Shown piece by piece: positions 44,736 to 55,660 of a stretch of 64,000 nucleotides of DNA. Position numbers and translations under genes: made by a program. The notes under the pieces were generated by a model. That model was not told the origin of the DNA and did no database searches. It was given only the letters and a program-made list of their open reading frames with translations. The number at the start of each line of letters is the position of its first letter. Positions within the stretch are counted from its first letter, which is position 1. Source of the DNA: Meghimatium bilineatum (taxonomy: Eukaryota; Mollusca; Gastropoda; Stylommatophora; Philomycidae); assembly GCA_034231615.1 (NCBI GenBank), contig CM067317.1, positions 13,061,316 to 13,125,315 on the forward strand, written 5' to 3'.

Positions 44736-45054
44736 ACTAGAAAGCCAGTGCACTGGCCATTGACAGAAAACTGCTCCTGGTTGTGTCCCGTGTTATATAT
44801 TTTCTAGACATTGACATAATATATTATAACATATTCTTCAGTGTCTACCAGCTCATGTACCACTATGAGAACTGGCATTCAGTCAAATGAATGCAGAAAA
44901 CCTACACGTAACCCTTTAATGTTAACATTTCCATTCAAACTAAATGTTCAGTTAACATTTGAGTACATTTCAGTATACCTGCCTAGACTAACTATGTCAC
45001 TTTCATATTACTAAATATATTTTGAGTAGATTCTATGATGTTTAACTTCTACAG

Positions 45055-45243
45055 TTTAAGATAACCGATGACTACTGCGGCGAGGCTGACTCCAACCAAC
45101 CAATTGCTGGGACTATTCCTATACAGAGTCAACCAGTTCTTACTTTCCCACCAGACTCATCCAACCTGAACGCCATACATGTGACTACAACTCAGGATTA
45201 TACTGTAGCGTTTGTCGGGACCAAGGATGGAAAGCTTCTCAAG
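45055..45243 (+). CDS. Plexin exon: late Sema blades
   Basis: 63 codons, phase 0 on both sides, between TTCTACAG and AAG/GTATGA. It reads FKITDDYCGEADSNQPIAGT, then NAIHVTTTQDYTVAFVGTKD and GKLLK. In plexins the DDNFCGLD...PLGG segment and the FVGTKSGKLKK strand stand at exactly this place near the end of the Sema domain. Confidence 0.94.
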
Positions 45244-45326
45244 GTATGAAGTTATAGGCTATATAATCTGGTATATACTCAGCTTGTTTAATGTTTACTT
45301 TAGTCTCATAAAGAGTCCGATCATGA

Positions 45327-46252
45327 GGAGTGCGGTGGTCTAGTTGATAGTGATATTACTTACTATCGCCGGTTAGAGAGTGCCTGGTTCGAACCCACAT
45401 CGGGTTAAAACAATCCGGGTCATGAGGTCTGGTAGTACTTTCAGTAAATCCACTATTAGTATGACAATGGAGGTGATGCCGGGGACCAGGATAAGGAAAT
45501 GACTAAACAGTCGGTCTACAAATATCTGTGTTTGTTTAGTAGGGGTTTATGCCTCATATGGTCGAGGCCCGTCTCTTTCAACCTAGGACTGGTGTCCATA
45601 GTGGTTATATCGAGGCGGTTGGGGACCTGTGGTATTTGTGGCTTGTTTGCCTGGTTGTTGCTAGGATGTGGCTCTGTTAGCCGGGTTCGCTGTAAGGCCT
45701 CCTAGCTTCAGTCCTTGTATGGACTATGTTGTGGCTCTGCCTGTCTCTGGTACGATGAGATTATAAGGTGATAGTCCTAAGAAGGACTTTGTGGTGATTG
45801 GTTGGAGCTCTTTCTTCTATTCGGAGCTATTTGCTGTGTTGTTCCTTCGCTGTGTCGATCTGGATTATAAGGTGGTAGTCCTTAAAAGGACTGTGTGCAG
45901 GATTGGTTGGAGCGCTTTCTTCTGCTTCTTTCCTGTGCTGTTCATTCGCTTAGTGGGTCTGGACCACATGTTGTCTTTAGTTGTCTATGCTGACATTGTT
46001 TGTGCAGTATCGGCTGCTGATTGTACCTGTGGAGAAAGATTTTTTTTAAATTATTATTATTATTATTATTATTATTATTTTTTAATTTTTTTTTTTTTTT
46101 TTTTTAAATTATGAAATGAAGTTTATAGCCCTTATAAGGACTTTATTCTGTCTGGTTGGTGCTTTTTGTTGTGTCATCTCTGTGTTGTACCTGTCTGGGT
46201 TGGCTGTTTATTATATGTTAAGTTGCTTGTCTGTTGGTGTTACCTGTGGATA

Positions 46253-46283
<31 letters not shown>

Positions 46284-46395
46284 TCTGTGTTCAGATTTAT
46301 TTTATACGTATGCAAAGACAGAGACAGTCGGAATATCTATTTACACAGAGCTGGAGCATATGACGATGTCTCTGCATAAGAGAGTTACTTTTATT
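45327..46395 (+). mobile_element. SINE-D, tRNA-headed, split by an insertion
   Basis: The head reads TGCGGTGGTCTAGTTGATAG, later TGCCTGGTTCGAACCCACAT, with good A-box and B-box (GGTTCGAACCC) matches of a tRNA-Glu/Asp type. The body (GTAGTACTTTCAGTAAATCC through GACCAGGATAAGGAAATGAC) stops at 45532 and resumes at 46276 with TACAAATATCTGTGTTCAGA, then GACAGTCGGAATATC and GTAAGAGAGTTACTTTT-like sequence. The middle, 45533-46275, is a separate element. Confidence 0.85.
45533..46275 (+). mobile_element. T-tailed two-module insertion with 16-bp target duplication
   Basis: 743 bp bracketed by an exact 16-bp direct repeat, TACAAATATCTGTGTT (45517-45532 and 46276-46291). The interior is built of related segments: AGGACTTTGTGGTGATTGGT with GGAGCTCTTTCTTCT, then AGGACTGTGTGCAGGATTGG with GGAGCGCTTTCTTCT, then AGGACTTTATTCTGTCTGGT. 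Two of them run to a TACCTGTGGA motif followed by a long T tract, one after a (TTA)n stretch at 46052-46110 and one at the very end (46252-46276). Open frames encode no recognised domain. Retroposition is suggested by the duplication, yet the tail is T and not A on the strand I call sense. Confidence 0.75.
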
Positions 46396-46544
46396 TGTGT
46401 GCCTACTGCCTCTCTCCTTAGTCGTGTAAGTTATTTAACTCCAGTGTTAATTGTCTGCGTCCAGTGTTGATTGTCTCCGTAGTCGTATAAGTTATTCAAC
46501 TACTCATAAGGAAGGATTCATGTTTTGTATTGTTGAAAATACCC

Positions 46545-46660
46545 GGGGTAGCGACAGCTCAGTTGTTAATGAACTGACTTTCTGTTCGGGTGATCTGAAG
46601 TTCAATTTTCAGTTCAACTGAAAGTATTTTAAAATCCCCAATGGCTCCTAAATCGATCTA
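46545..46660 (+). mobile_element. tRNA-like SINE head, fragment
   Basis: GCGACAGCTCAGTTGTTAAT and GATCTGAAGTTCAATTTTCA resemble A and B boxes spaced as in a tRNA-derived SINE. No body was matched. Confidence 0.35.
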
Positions 46661-46984
46661 ACCTAAGGATAATAAGAATCGTCTCTTCTAGGGAAGTGTA
46701 GAGGGAGACTTGTTGTTGACCGCATCATCCGTCTGTATGATCCGTTAGTTCAAAGAAATATATTTGCCTAACACTGCATTATATATATATATATATACCC
46801 CAGTGACGTGGAAGAGGGATAATGACTTTACTATTGTTGGAAATACAAGAATCGTGGGATGGAGATTGTTGCAGAATGAGCAAAGCACCTCACCAAAACA
46901 TGTCAGGGAACAGTTCATCAGCACTGAGACTTGGCACCACCAGGCACTCTAACGTATGTGTATTATGCTACGATTACGATAACG

Positions 46985-47397
46985 CAGGGGTGGGGAACCT
47001 TTTTGTCAGAGAGAGCCATGGACACCACATATTTTGAAAAGTAATTCTATGAGAGCCATACATTATGTTTAAAACTAAATATTCAAGTATATGTGTGCAT
47101 TTTGTGTAATTTCAACACTAAAAGTACAAGAATTATGTCTCTGAATTCATTTAATAACATTGTTATGTTGTTGCTAATTAATAATAAGTATTTCTTACCA
47201 TTAACGCGACTTGTAGTAGATGCTGAGCTGTAGTAGACTTTAGCTCATTTGTAGAATTAAATATTGATATGCAATTAGTTTGTAGATCAAATGAGTCTTA
47301 AGAAACATTTTTTTATAATCGAACATTTGTCTGCGAGCCAGATGCAACCATCATTAGAGCCATATCTGGCTCGCGAGCCATGGGTTCCCGACCCCTG
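46985..47397. mobile_element. hAT-type non-autonomous element with 8-bp target duplication
   Basis: 413 bp starting CAGGGGTGGGGAACC and ending GGTTCCCGACCCCTG, inverted repeats of 15 bp with one mismatch. The exact 8-bp duplication CGATAACG stands at 46977-46984 and 47398-47405. Eight-base duplications and CAGGGGT-type ends are typical of hAT elements. Inner copies of AGAGCCAT/GAGCCATG extend the terminal symmetry. There is no coding capacity. Confidence 0.93.
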
Positions 47398-47450
47398 CGA
47401 TAACGTATGCTACAGTTGAGATTGTAACATATATGGACATATTCCTTGTA

Positions 47451-47733
47451 CCGCCCGTGTGTTGCCGGGGCCCGAAAGGGGAGCAAAGAATAGCAACACT
47501 GTTTACCTTCTACGCATGTCATAAAAAGCGACTAAGGAGGTTATGGGATGGAGTTGGCTGTCCCATCCCATATAGGGTCAGTGACCCAAAGCCACGCTGA
47601 AGTCGAATGTGTCATGCTGAAAGGCGCAGATATCGCAGCAATGCTGTAAACCATGACACAACGCATTCCGTTGTCGGGACTACATCCTGCTAATCTGCAG
47701 TAGTTTGAGAACGAACGCATAAGAAGAAGAAGA
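47451..47733 (+). mobile_element. SINE-A, full-length reference copy
   Basis: 283 bp from CCGCCCGTGTGTTGCCGGGG through GGGGAGCAAAGAATAGCAAC, AAAGCGACTAAGGAGGTTAT, GTCAGTGACCCAAAGCCACG and CTACATCCTGCTAATCTGCA to AACGAACGCATAAGAAGAAG. The flanking repeats ATATTCCTTGTA (47439-47450) and ATATTCCATGTA (47734-47745) agree at 11 of 12 positions. At least eight other copies lie in this window. I see no clear RNA polymerase III boxes in the head. Confidence 0.92.
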
Positions 47734-47882
47734 ATATTCCATGTACAAATTTGATTATATATATATATATATATATATAAACCATAGTTTCGGTAATGTT
47801 TATTCGATTACTCACACAATTGTTTCAATAGAAGATATATAATTGTTGCATATTGAACAGCTAATGTGTTGTATTGTTACAG

Positions 47883-48011
47883 ATATCTCTGGAGTCGAAT
47901 ACATCAGCCAATATATACGAGACGGTCTCAGTGGTACCAGGAAGCGCCATCCAAGCAGACATGAACTTTGATGATGACTCCAAACACTTGTATGTTTTGA
48001 CAGACAAAAAG
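47883..48011 (+). CDS. Plexin exon: end of the Sema domain
   Basis: 43 codons, phase 0 on both sides, between TTGTTACAG and AAG/GTAAGA. It reads ISLESNTSANIYETVSVVPG, then SAIQADMNFDDDSKHLYVLT and DKK. In plexins the YETVSV..G..I..DM.F....+LYVMTE+ segment ends the Sema domain and is followed by a RVPVESC start of the first PSI domain. That next exon is not found before 64000. Confidence 0.94.
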
Positions 48012-48164
48012 GTAAGAAATTTACCTGATGTTTTCCTCCTTTCCTTGGACCACCGACCATGTCATTGAATATTACTCCGTGTAGCGCCTAACAAGCTCTT
48101 GTTCCGTCTGTGAATGTACCCGTACTTCATAATGCGCCTAATTTATGAATTTCACGCAGACGAC

Positions 48165-48315
48165 GACGGTCGCCATCTTCCAATGTTTATATCGTATCTG
48201 TTTGATCTCCTTCCAAGTTTGTGTCATGTCTGTGTTATCTCCATCTTCCAATTTTGATATCATATCTATTTTATCTCCATCTTCCAAGTTTGTGTAATAT
48301 CTTTGTTTCATTTCA
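48165..48315. repeat. Degenerate repeat of about 50 bp
   Basis: Three copies with CCATCTTCCAA, GTTTGTGT or TTTTGATATCATATCT and ATCTCC. On the minus strand they give a repeated LEDGD.ID-like reading, which is an artefact. Confidence 0.75.
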
Positions 48316-48579
48316 ATGTTTCCATTTATTACCTTTATCCATTTTTTATCTTCACACTTTTCAGTAGTCGTGCATCTATTTAGTTTCATATATTCTTTTT
48401 TTAATTTGCCAGTTTCAGTGTATGGTATATGATCATTATGTATAATCTACTCAGCTAGCGATAATGTTCATCACCTTTTATCCGTTACTCAAGAAAGTCG
48501 TTTAGGTAGAAACGTCAGCAGCATTTGTTATGAATTAAAATTACTGTTCATTTTCATAAAATTAAACCAATATCTTCTC

Positions 48580-48945
48580 TCTATTTCTCTCTCTCTCTCG
48601 TCTCCTTTTCTCCTTCCATCTTTCACTCTCGACCTTTCCTCTCTCCCTATCTTTCTACACTCTCTCCTTTCTCCATCTTACCCCCTCTCATTGTCTTCTT
48701 TCTTCCTTCTAACTTTCTACATCTCTCCTACCGTTCTCCATTTCCCACTCCACTTCTCACTCTCCTCTCCCTCCTCCCTCCTCCTCCTCTCTACTTCTGT
48801 GCTCTCTCTCCTTCCATCTCTCTCCTAATTTCTTTTCTCTCTCTCCCTCCCTCTCTCTATCTTCTTTCTTGTTCCTCTTTCTCTCTGTCCCCTTCTCTAT
48901 CTTACCTCCCGCTCTCCTCTCACTGACTATCTTCTCCATCCGAAA
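48580..48945. repeat. CT-rich low-complexity tract
   Basis: About 365 bp of nearly pure pyrimidine with TCTCTC and TCCTCC runs. The charged minus-strand open frame is a composition artefact. Confidence 0.92.
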
Positions 48946-49189
48946 TGAACCATCTCCCCATCACTTGCATGCATAACTTAACTCCAACTGCATGGTTACC
49001 AGAAATATAACCAAATATAAGCAAATAAAGCAAACATCAAATAACGATTAATATTATGATTAGCGTTTGTCGGAATATCGTCCTATTCCAGCTCATTTAT
49101 TTCTGTGATCAAGTCCTACTAGCCTGTAATAATTGCCAGTCACCATTAACAAGAGCCGGGTCATAATTCAAGATCAATATCGTCCTAGA

Positions 49190-49560
49190 TACCCCATGGC
49201 AGTGCATTTTGCAGTTGATTTCCTAAAATGCGCTGGCTATTTATAAATGTGATATTTTCCAGTTAAAACGGCCTGGCTATTTTTAACGGGTAATTTTTTT
49301 TTTCAATTGATCTGTTAAAATCTGCAGGCAATTAATAAGAGAGATTATTATGCAGTTGATTTGGTTAAAATCGTTGAAGATTTTTATGGGCACTAATTTT
49401 TCTATAGATTTGGTTATATTGGTCTGAAAATGTTAAGAAAGATAATTTTGCAGCTGATTTGGCTAATAGTTATTGGCTATATTTAAGATATAATTTATTT
49501 GTTTAAAATGTTCCGATTATTTTAAAGGGAGATGATTTTGCACTTTATGTTGCGTGGATA
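49190..49560. repeat. Ancient, strongly eroded tandem repeat
   Basis: Five or six related segments of 60-75 bp, each with a TTTTGCAGTTGATTT-like core and a TGGCTATTT-like core. Divergence is high. Confidence 0.55.
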
Positions 49561-49814
49561 TGGAAATAGGCCTAGATGACAAGCTCGTGACGTGATAATA
49601 ACATGAGAAAATATGATTTATTGAACAGAATTGAAAGTTGTCTGGGAAATATGGGTCTAACATTTTGTTATTATTTTCAGTTATATTTTCCTTTTTATAA
49701 TGTAATTTTGTTTCTTCTTAGTAATGTTGGTTAGTTTCTCTAATTTTCTTTAGATAAAAAATCAGAGTATGTGTTTTGGGAAGGAGAGACATATAGTCAC
49801 ACGGAATACAGTGA

Positions 49815-50225
49815 TTTTAGAGAGAGAGAGAGACAATGGATATATAGATAGTAAGACAGACAGAGTCAAAGAGACAGGCAGAAAGTGACAGACATAAAGT
49901 GACAGATAGAGTCAAAGAGACAGGCAGAAAGTGACAGACATAAAGTGACAGACATAAAGTGACAGATAGAGTCAAAGACAGTGAGAGAAATAGGCATGTA
50001 GAGTAGCGGTAAGAGACATAGAATGACATATATATGTAGAGAGTCAGCAATATAGTGAGAGAGTAACAGCGAAAACAGTGAGAGTGACAGAGCAAAGAAA
50101 TAGAGTGACAGAGATACTACGAGAGAGAGTGACACAGAGACATAGAGAGTGACAGAGCAAAGAAATAGAGTGACAGAGATACTACGAGAGAGAGTGACAC
50201 AGAGACATAGAGAGTGACAGAGAAT
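49815..50225. repeat. GA-rich repeat tract
   Basis: Short motifs such as GAGAGTGACAGAG and AGTGACAGACATAA recur; a 60-bp block (AGAAATAGAGTGACAGAGAT...) is duplicated at 50095 and 50160. Confidence 0.9.
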
Positions 50226-50229
50226 GACT

Positions 50230-53085
50230 GCTTTCGTATTCTCCACTGTTCAGAAGTAGATATTGTTTGAGAGTCTACTTTCCTGTACATCTACACTGTT
50301 CAGAAGTAGATATTGAATTTCTAAGTCTGAGGGATGTAACATTTGTATGCACGTAAATAAATGTAAAAGTTAAATACGCCATGGTGGCAAACAAGTGTAA
50401 TCAAATTGTAGATTTTGCAGTTCGCAGGTTATTTTCTAGTTATATTTTGTTTATAATTACTCTTGTTGGCATAACCCAAATGTATCCATGAATTTTATTG
50501 GTCACTTGCGGTGACAGAACATCGCAGTAACCATTGAAGATCGCAGAAATATTCATGACAACAAGTGGACGTAATCAGTCAGCTTGCCTTCAAATTTCAA
50601 GTTAACTGTTAACTAAACAACATTTTCTCACTTTTGAATATTGTTAGTCCAGCTGTATACTGTGTCGTTCTAATGCAAATGGAGATGGAAGATTGTAATT
50701 CCGAAGATGTATTCCACTGCTAAAAAAACATGTTCAAATACGACAACTGTTTACTCTAGAACATGTAATATTATATACAATTAAATGGAGTTGATATAAC
50801 ACACACACGCACTATATATATATATAATGTGTGCGTGTGTGTATATACACGCAAGAACAGATGGAACATCTTTCACAAGAGTATGCCTTCAGTCATTTCA
50901 ACTGAAACGATTACTTCTCTTGGTAGCACATCTGTTACCATGGTACTAGAGTTCCTCGACAATACAATCATGTGGACGCAGCTGGAATAATCCTTCAACT
51001 GTAACTTTATTCTACTTTCCCTGTGTTTTTCACGGGCTGAGACACAAAGTACATGCAAAATGACCAATGAAAATAACAGGCAAGTCATACATTTATTTCT
51101 GATGAGTCTGCATGACTGTATTGGCGAGGGACTTGGTACCGGAGTCTGTTGAAAGGACAACTCTCACTTACAAATTAAACTATTATCGCCCCTGCACTCC
51201 CTTTAAAGACAGACAGAGATAGACGCAGAGAGCACACCGTCAGTCGCAGACTCCGCTGCGTTATGGTCAGGCGCGAATGTCTGTATAATTGTTTCATGGT
51301 GTTTCGAACTAAACACAGCAAAGTCCGCTGCATGCATCAGTCATTTTAACTTTGAAATATATTGTACTCAGAATGACACTACCAAAACACGCGCAACTAT
51401 TCTCTACTCATTGTCGTGTAGAATATCTCGCATTTGAAGTCGATATACTTTCCTCCCCCACGGAGATAGTGATAAAGAGACCATTTCTCAGTGGTGCATT
51501 TTAATCGGCTAGGAAAAAATAATCTCCTAGCAGCGCTATAACTTGGAACTTTTTATAGTGACATGTGTTCTGTCTGAAAAAAAATAAATTTATACTTTCC
51601 TGAGCACACATTCAAGGGAGGTGGGTCGCCCGATGTCACGTGGAGGCTTCCCATGACTCCTCCAGCGTGAAGCGATCTGTGCGAGGCCGACATAAATCAA
51701 CAGATCGACACTAATTGTGTTAGTCTAACGTGGCCGCTAGATTAAGTTCATTATTGCGTTTCTTTCCGCCATATTTGCGTAATGTGTTGGGAACATAGAG
51801 TCTGTAAGATACGGGACGGCCTTGACGTCTACTGTAGGGGGGTACAGAGGAGTTTCTGTCTATCATGCCGCATATGGTTTATGAATAAATAATACATGGA
51901 CTTCCAACATGTTCTGTGTGTAACTCACTGATAGGCAATCTTCCATTTTTTTCTTTTTAGGGGGGAGGGGGATCTGCGGGCCACATGCAGAATAATTCTG
52001 TTGGTGTGTGTGTGTTATATAGAAATATTCCACTAGAAATTGTGCGCTCAGATTTTCCAGCAACATGATAATGTTGTGAATGATTCATAAAACCAAATAC
52101 ATTTGCTGTCAACCTTTCTAATACTTGAGACAGGAGCTGAAATATATTTAAATTCAGATTATGGGCATCGATCCGGTTGTGCTAAAAGGAAGGGTTCTCT
52201 TTTCTTTTAAAAAAAAAATCCGTTTGTTTTCGTTTCTGAAGAACTTTACCCTCAAATATCCTTCGTCGCTTTTTACGACATGTGTTACAAATCGCTGTGT
52301 TGCTATACTTGCTCTATTATCGGGTTTTAGCAACATAGCGGGGTATTGTTTGTAAAAGTGACACCGATTCTTCTCTGATCAATGTGGCATGACTTCCGAG
52401 TGATCTAATCTCGTTGTATTGACATTCTAATCTTTGCATTTTTTAATACCATTTTTTGTAGAGAATTCTACATTAATTTTAAAATTTGGCGTTCAGGTTT
52501 CTAATGTTGGGGCTTGAAAAAAGATGAAAATAACATATCGTATTCTTGGTAAAGGTCTTCTCGTTGAAATATCAATTTTGCGTGTTATCATGTGCGTTTC
52601 CAGTGATTAGTCAAACGTCATCATCCATTTACTAGCTAGTATCCCCTGTAGGACTACAGTTTTGCAGCAGTTATTACCAATTCATGTTGGTGCTGTAATG
52701 TTTGTATAATTACAATTCACCAAAAAATAAAACTCTAATAACTTCAGTGTTTATCTAAGACTGGATTTCAATGATTCAGCACGCGCGGTGAAGATGGGAG
52801 AATGACGCTGTTTTAATCACGTGGTACCGTCTCGTCCCGAGTAGTGTTTTAAAAACGCAACATTGTATCTGTTAGTGAAACGTCTGGATGATTCTTCCTA
52901 TTTATATTGAGTTTATTTGTGTGTCTGTATATGTGTATCTAGGTTTGAGGTGCGCGAACTTTTTTTAGTACTCCGGTCGAGTTTGGGGCCAGTGGTTTGT
53001 AAAATCCCGCCTCCAGATCAAGGTGGTGGTTTTATAGTTTTATGTAAGGCAACATAGCATTCTTCGTATTTGATCTTTTTCTTTT
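50230..53085. other. Long unassigned intronic stretch
   Basis: I recognise no gene or full element. A short CA/TA/GT hairpin lies at 50800-50855 (ACACACGCAC, TATATATA, GTGTGCGTGTGTG). Open frames of 60-95 codons have no known motif. Confidence 0.4.
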
Positions 53086-53090
53086 AAGTT

Positions 53091-53352
53091 CATTCTCATA
53101 CTCCTGATAATTAGCAGGATGCAGTCCAGAGAGCTGATTACGTTGTGTTAGGGTTTATAGTTTGGCCGCAGTATATGTACCTTTAACTTCACATATCCGA
53201 CTTCAGCATGACTTCTGGGTCACTTTGACGCCCTATGTAATTGGACAACCAATTCCACTCCCAAAAGCCTCTGTCATCTCCTGTGACGTGCATGGCAGGT
53301 AAAAGTGTCACTATTCTTTGCTCCCCTTTTGGGCCCTAGGAGCAAACGGGCT
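53091..53352 (-). mobile_element. Old SINE-A copy
   Basis: Minus-strand copy: ACTCCTGATAATTAGCAGGA, TCCGACTTCAGCATGACTTC, GTGACGTGCATGGCAGGTAA and TTTGCTCCCCTTTTGGGCCC occur in consensus order. Ends are eroded. Confidence 0.82.
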
Positions 53353-53399
53353 ATTCATATATTCAAATGGACCTTCTGTTCTTTTCAGTCTTCTTCTTC

Positions 53400-53850
53400 T
53401 TCTTCTGCGTTCGATCTCATATAACCACAACGAATATATCGTGGGATTTCCGCCGGGGAGCGTGAAGTACGCTGTGCTGCAGATTTCACAGTAAAACTGT
53501 TATTTGCACCTCGGTTGGTTACTCTGTGGTCTGGACGTCCGAGGTCCAGCACATCCGTTTTCGTCATCCTTTAATTCGGGTATTATGCTTCCCTAGTCCG
53601 TGACAGCCTGCCTATCTGTCGCCGGGCACACGGATGTGTATTGACTCGTCGCCGAGACGATTGTCGTTTACGTCTATCTCGCATGAGGTGTTCCACCGTC
53701 TATGAACTTGCCTCGTGTAATTGGACGTACTTGCCTGTACCCATCGGGTTCTGAACCGTTTCTCATCCGCAAGCCTGGTTCCGTATGAGGAAGAACTCCA
53801 CAGAAGAGTTTGACCATGGCTCTACCGTCTTCTTAGCCGGACACTTGAAC
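53400..53850 (+). mobile_element. GC-rich dispersed repeat, shorter copy
   Basis: Shares GATTTCCGC.GGGAGCGTG, GACAGCCTG, GAGGTGTTCCAC, CTCGTGTAATTGGACGT and GAACCGTTTCTCATCCG with 34660-35025, in the same order and orientation. A TTCTTCTTCTTCTGCGTTCG run just before it (53390-53413) resembles a SINE-A tail on the minus strand. Confidence 0.65.
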
Positions 53851-54084
53851 ATTTCTGGACACTTGAACGTTTGCCAACATTTGATATGAAGACAGACTTA
53901 GTTGTTGATTAGGCTTGATCTCATTCTTGACAATGTTGTAAAAAAAACATGTGTCCTAGCAAATAGATGCGTCATTAAGAAGGTCCTATATCCCACTTGC
54001 CAATAGATCTTATACTGTAGTTCCATAGATCCTATACTGTAGTTCAATAGAATAGGTCTTATACTGTACTCCATAGGTTATCAA

Positions 54085-54215
54085 CTTTTTCAGATGCCGA
54101 GCACCGCCCAATATGTAATCATTAGTGCTCGCGGGCACTTTTTAACACGCATGGCGCGAGAATGTCCTTACGTGAGCACCAAGGTGCTCGGGAGAACCAT
54201 GAGAAACTAAGAACA
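54085..54215. mobile_element. Dispersed element fragment related to 34352-34465
   Basis: GGTTATCAACTTTTTCAGAT, then AATCATTAGTGCTCGCGGGC, and AGCACCAAGGTGCTCG. The first words resemble a hAT end. No partner end or duplication was found. Confidence 0.5.
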
Positions 54216-54224
54216 CCTGATGTA

Positions 54225-54718
54225 GATTGTCACTGCCCACCTATGTACCAAGCTAAGAACACCTGCTGTGGATTATCATGTCCCACCTATGTACCAAACT
54301 AAGAACACTTGCTGTGGATTATCATGGCCCACCTATGTACCAAACTAAGAACTTTTGCTGTGGATTATCATTGCCCACCTATGTACCAAACTAAGAACAT
54401 TTGCTGTGGATTATCATTGCCCACCTATGTACCAAACTAAGAACATTTGCTGTGGATTATCATTGCCCACCTATGTACCAAGCTAAGAACACTTGCTGTG
54501 GATTGTCATTGCCCACCTATGTACCAAACTAAGAACACTTGCTGTGGATTGTCATTGCCCACCTATGTACCAAACTAAGAACACTTGCTGTGGATTGTCA
54601 TTGCCCACCTATGTACCAAGCTAAGAACATTTGCTGTGGATTGTCATTGCCCACCTATGTACCAAACTAAGAACACTTGCTGTGGATTGTCATTGCCCAC
54701 CTATGTACCAAACATCGA
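54225..54718. repeat. 46-bp minisatellite
   Basis: About ten copies of CTAAGAACACTTGCTGTGGA, then TTGTCATTGCCCACCTATGT and ACCAAA, with a few point variants. Confidence 0.96.
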
Positions 54719-54719
54719 C

Positions 54720-55660
54720 GTTAACTCAGAGGCAAAAGATGGACATATTATGGCCCAGCTCATGAACACATTGACGACCAGTGTCTGAAGTGTACTCAAA
54801 ACTCGTATTCTTCAACCGTGTGTGTTATAAAACACTGCATTTAGTGCATATTTGTAAATCGCATTCCCCGTTCTATGTGATGAGTTAATTATGCATTGGC
54901 GATAGTTAAACCTATGCTTTTATTGCAACCTCTCAATGCTCGTAGCTAGAGAGAAACAATGGAAAACGATCAGTTGTATAGACATGCAAGCCAGCGATGC
55001 CTCATTATATATTCATACCGATGACTAATCGGACCGTACCCTTGATCATTCCCCGATGCTTTTCAGCCCATATTCTGTGATACTTGCTTTTGTTGTTGAG
55101 TTGTTTATTTCCATGCAAATGAAGCATCTGCAGGGGAACGTAGAGTAGCCGATAAGCTGGGTATAGTTAGTCGAAAATCCCATGTCAGAGAAATATAGTG
55201 TTCAAGCGTTGATTGGTTAGCATTGACTAAACTCGTACGTTACATTTATCTTGTATGATTTTCTCCACGAGAATCATAGTGTTTATCGCGACGTCGTTTA
55301 TCATTTGGATATCAGGGAATGATTCAATTTAGTAGTATACCATCGTGTTTCTCTACAGCGCTTATTCTCTTGTGTTTTTAATCAGTTCCGTCTGTCACTT
55401 TCAATGTCTTGTGTTGTTAATAAACTAAATTTGTGTCTTTCTGCCATTCTCTTTTGTTGTTATTAAGTTTTACCGGTGACTTTCTCTGTCTCTTTTGTTG
55501 TTAACAGGTTCAATTGTTGACTGTCACCCAGTCTCTTAATAGATTCAAGTGGTTACTTTTTATGTTAATAGGTTCAATTGGTGGCTTTCTTCAAGTCTCT
55601 TTTGTTGTTAATATTTTGAATTATTGACTTTCCCAAATTATTATTTTTTATGTTTTACGT
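54720..55660. other. Unassigned sequence
   Basis: No gene is recognised. From 55380 to 55640 the pieces TCTTTTGTTGTTAATA and TTCAATTGGTGACTTTC recur loosely. Confidence 0.4.

Larger units (their letters stand above)
40081..45054 (+). other. Plexin intron 2 (5.0 kb)
   Basis: GTAAGC donor and TTCTACAG acceptor. It contains the 1.55-kb array at 40550-42105, a hairpin element, a minus-strand LINE end, SINE-D and a 57-bp repeat. Confidence 0.9.
45244..47882 (+). other. Plexin intron 3 (2.6 kb)
   Basis: GTATGA donor and TTGTTACAG acceptor. It is almost filled by SINE-D with its insertion, a tRNA-like fragment, a hAT MITE and a SINE-A. Confidence 0.9.

Noticed and set aside
45327-45408. Functional tRNA gene
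   Set aside because: A and B boxes are good, but the acceptor stem does not close and a SINE body follows.
48757-48939. Charged minus-strand protein rich in E, K and R
   Set aside because: Composition artefact of a CT-rich tract.
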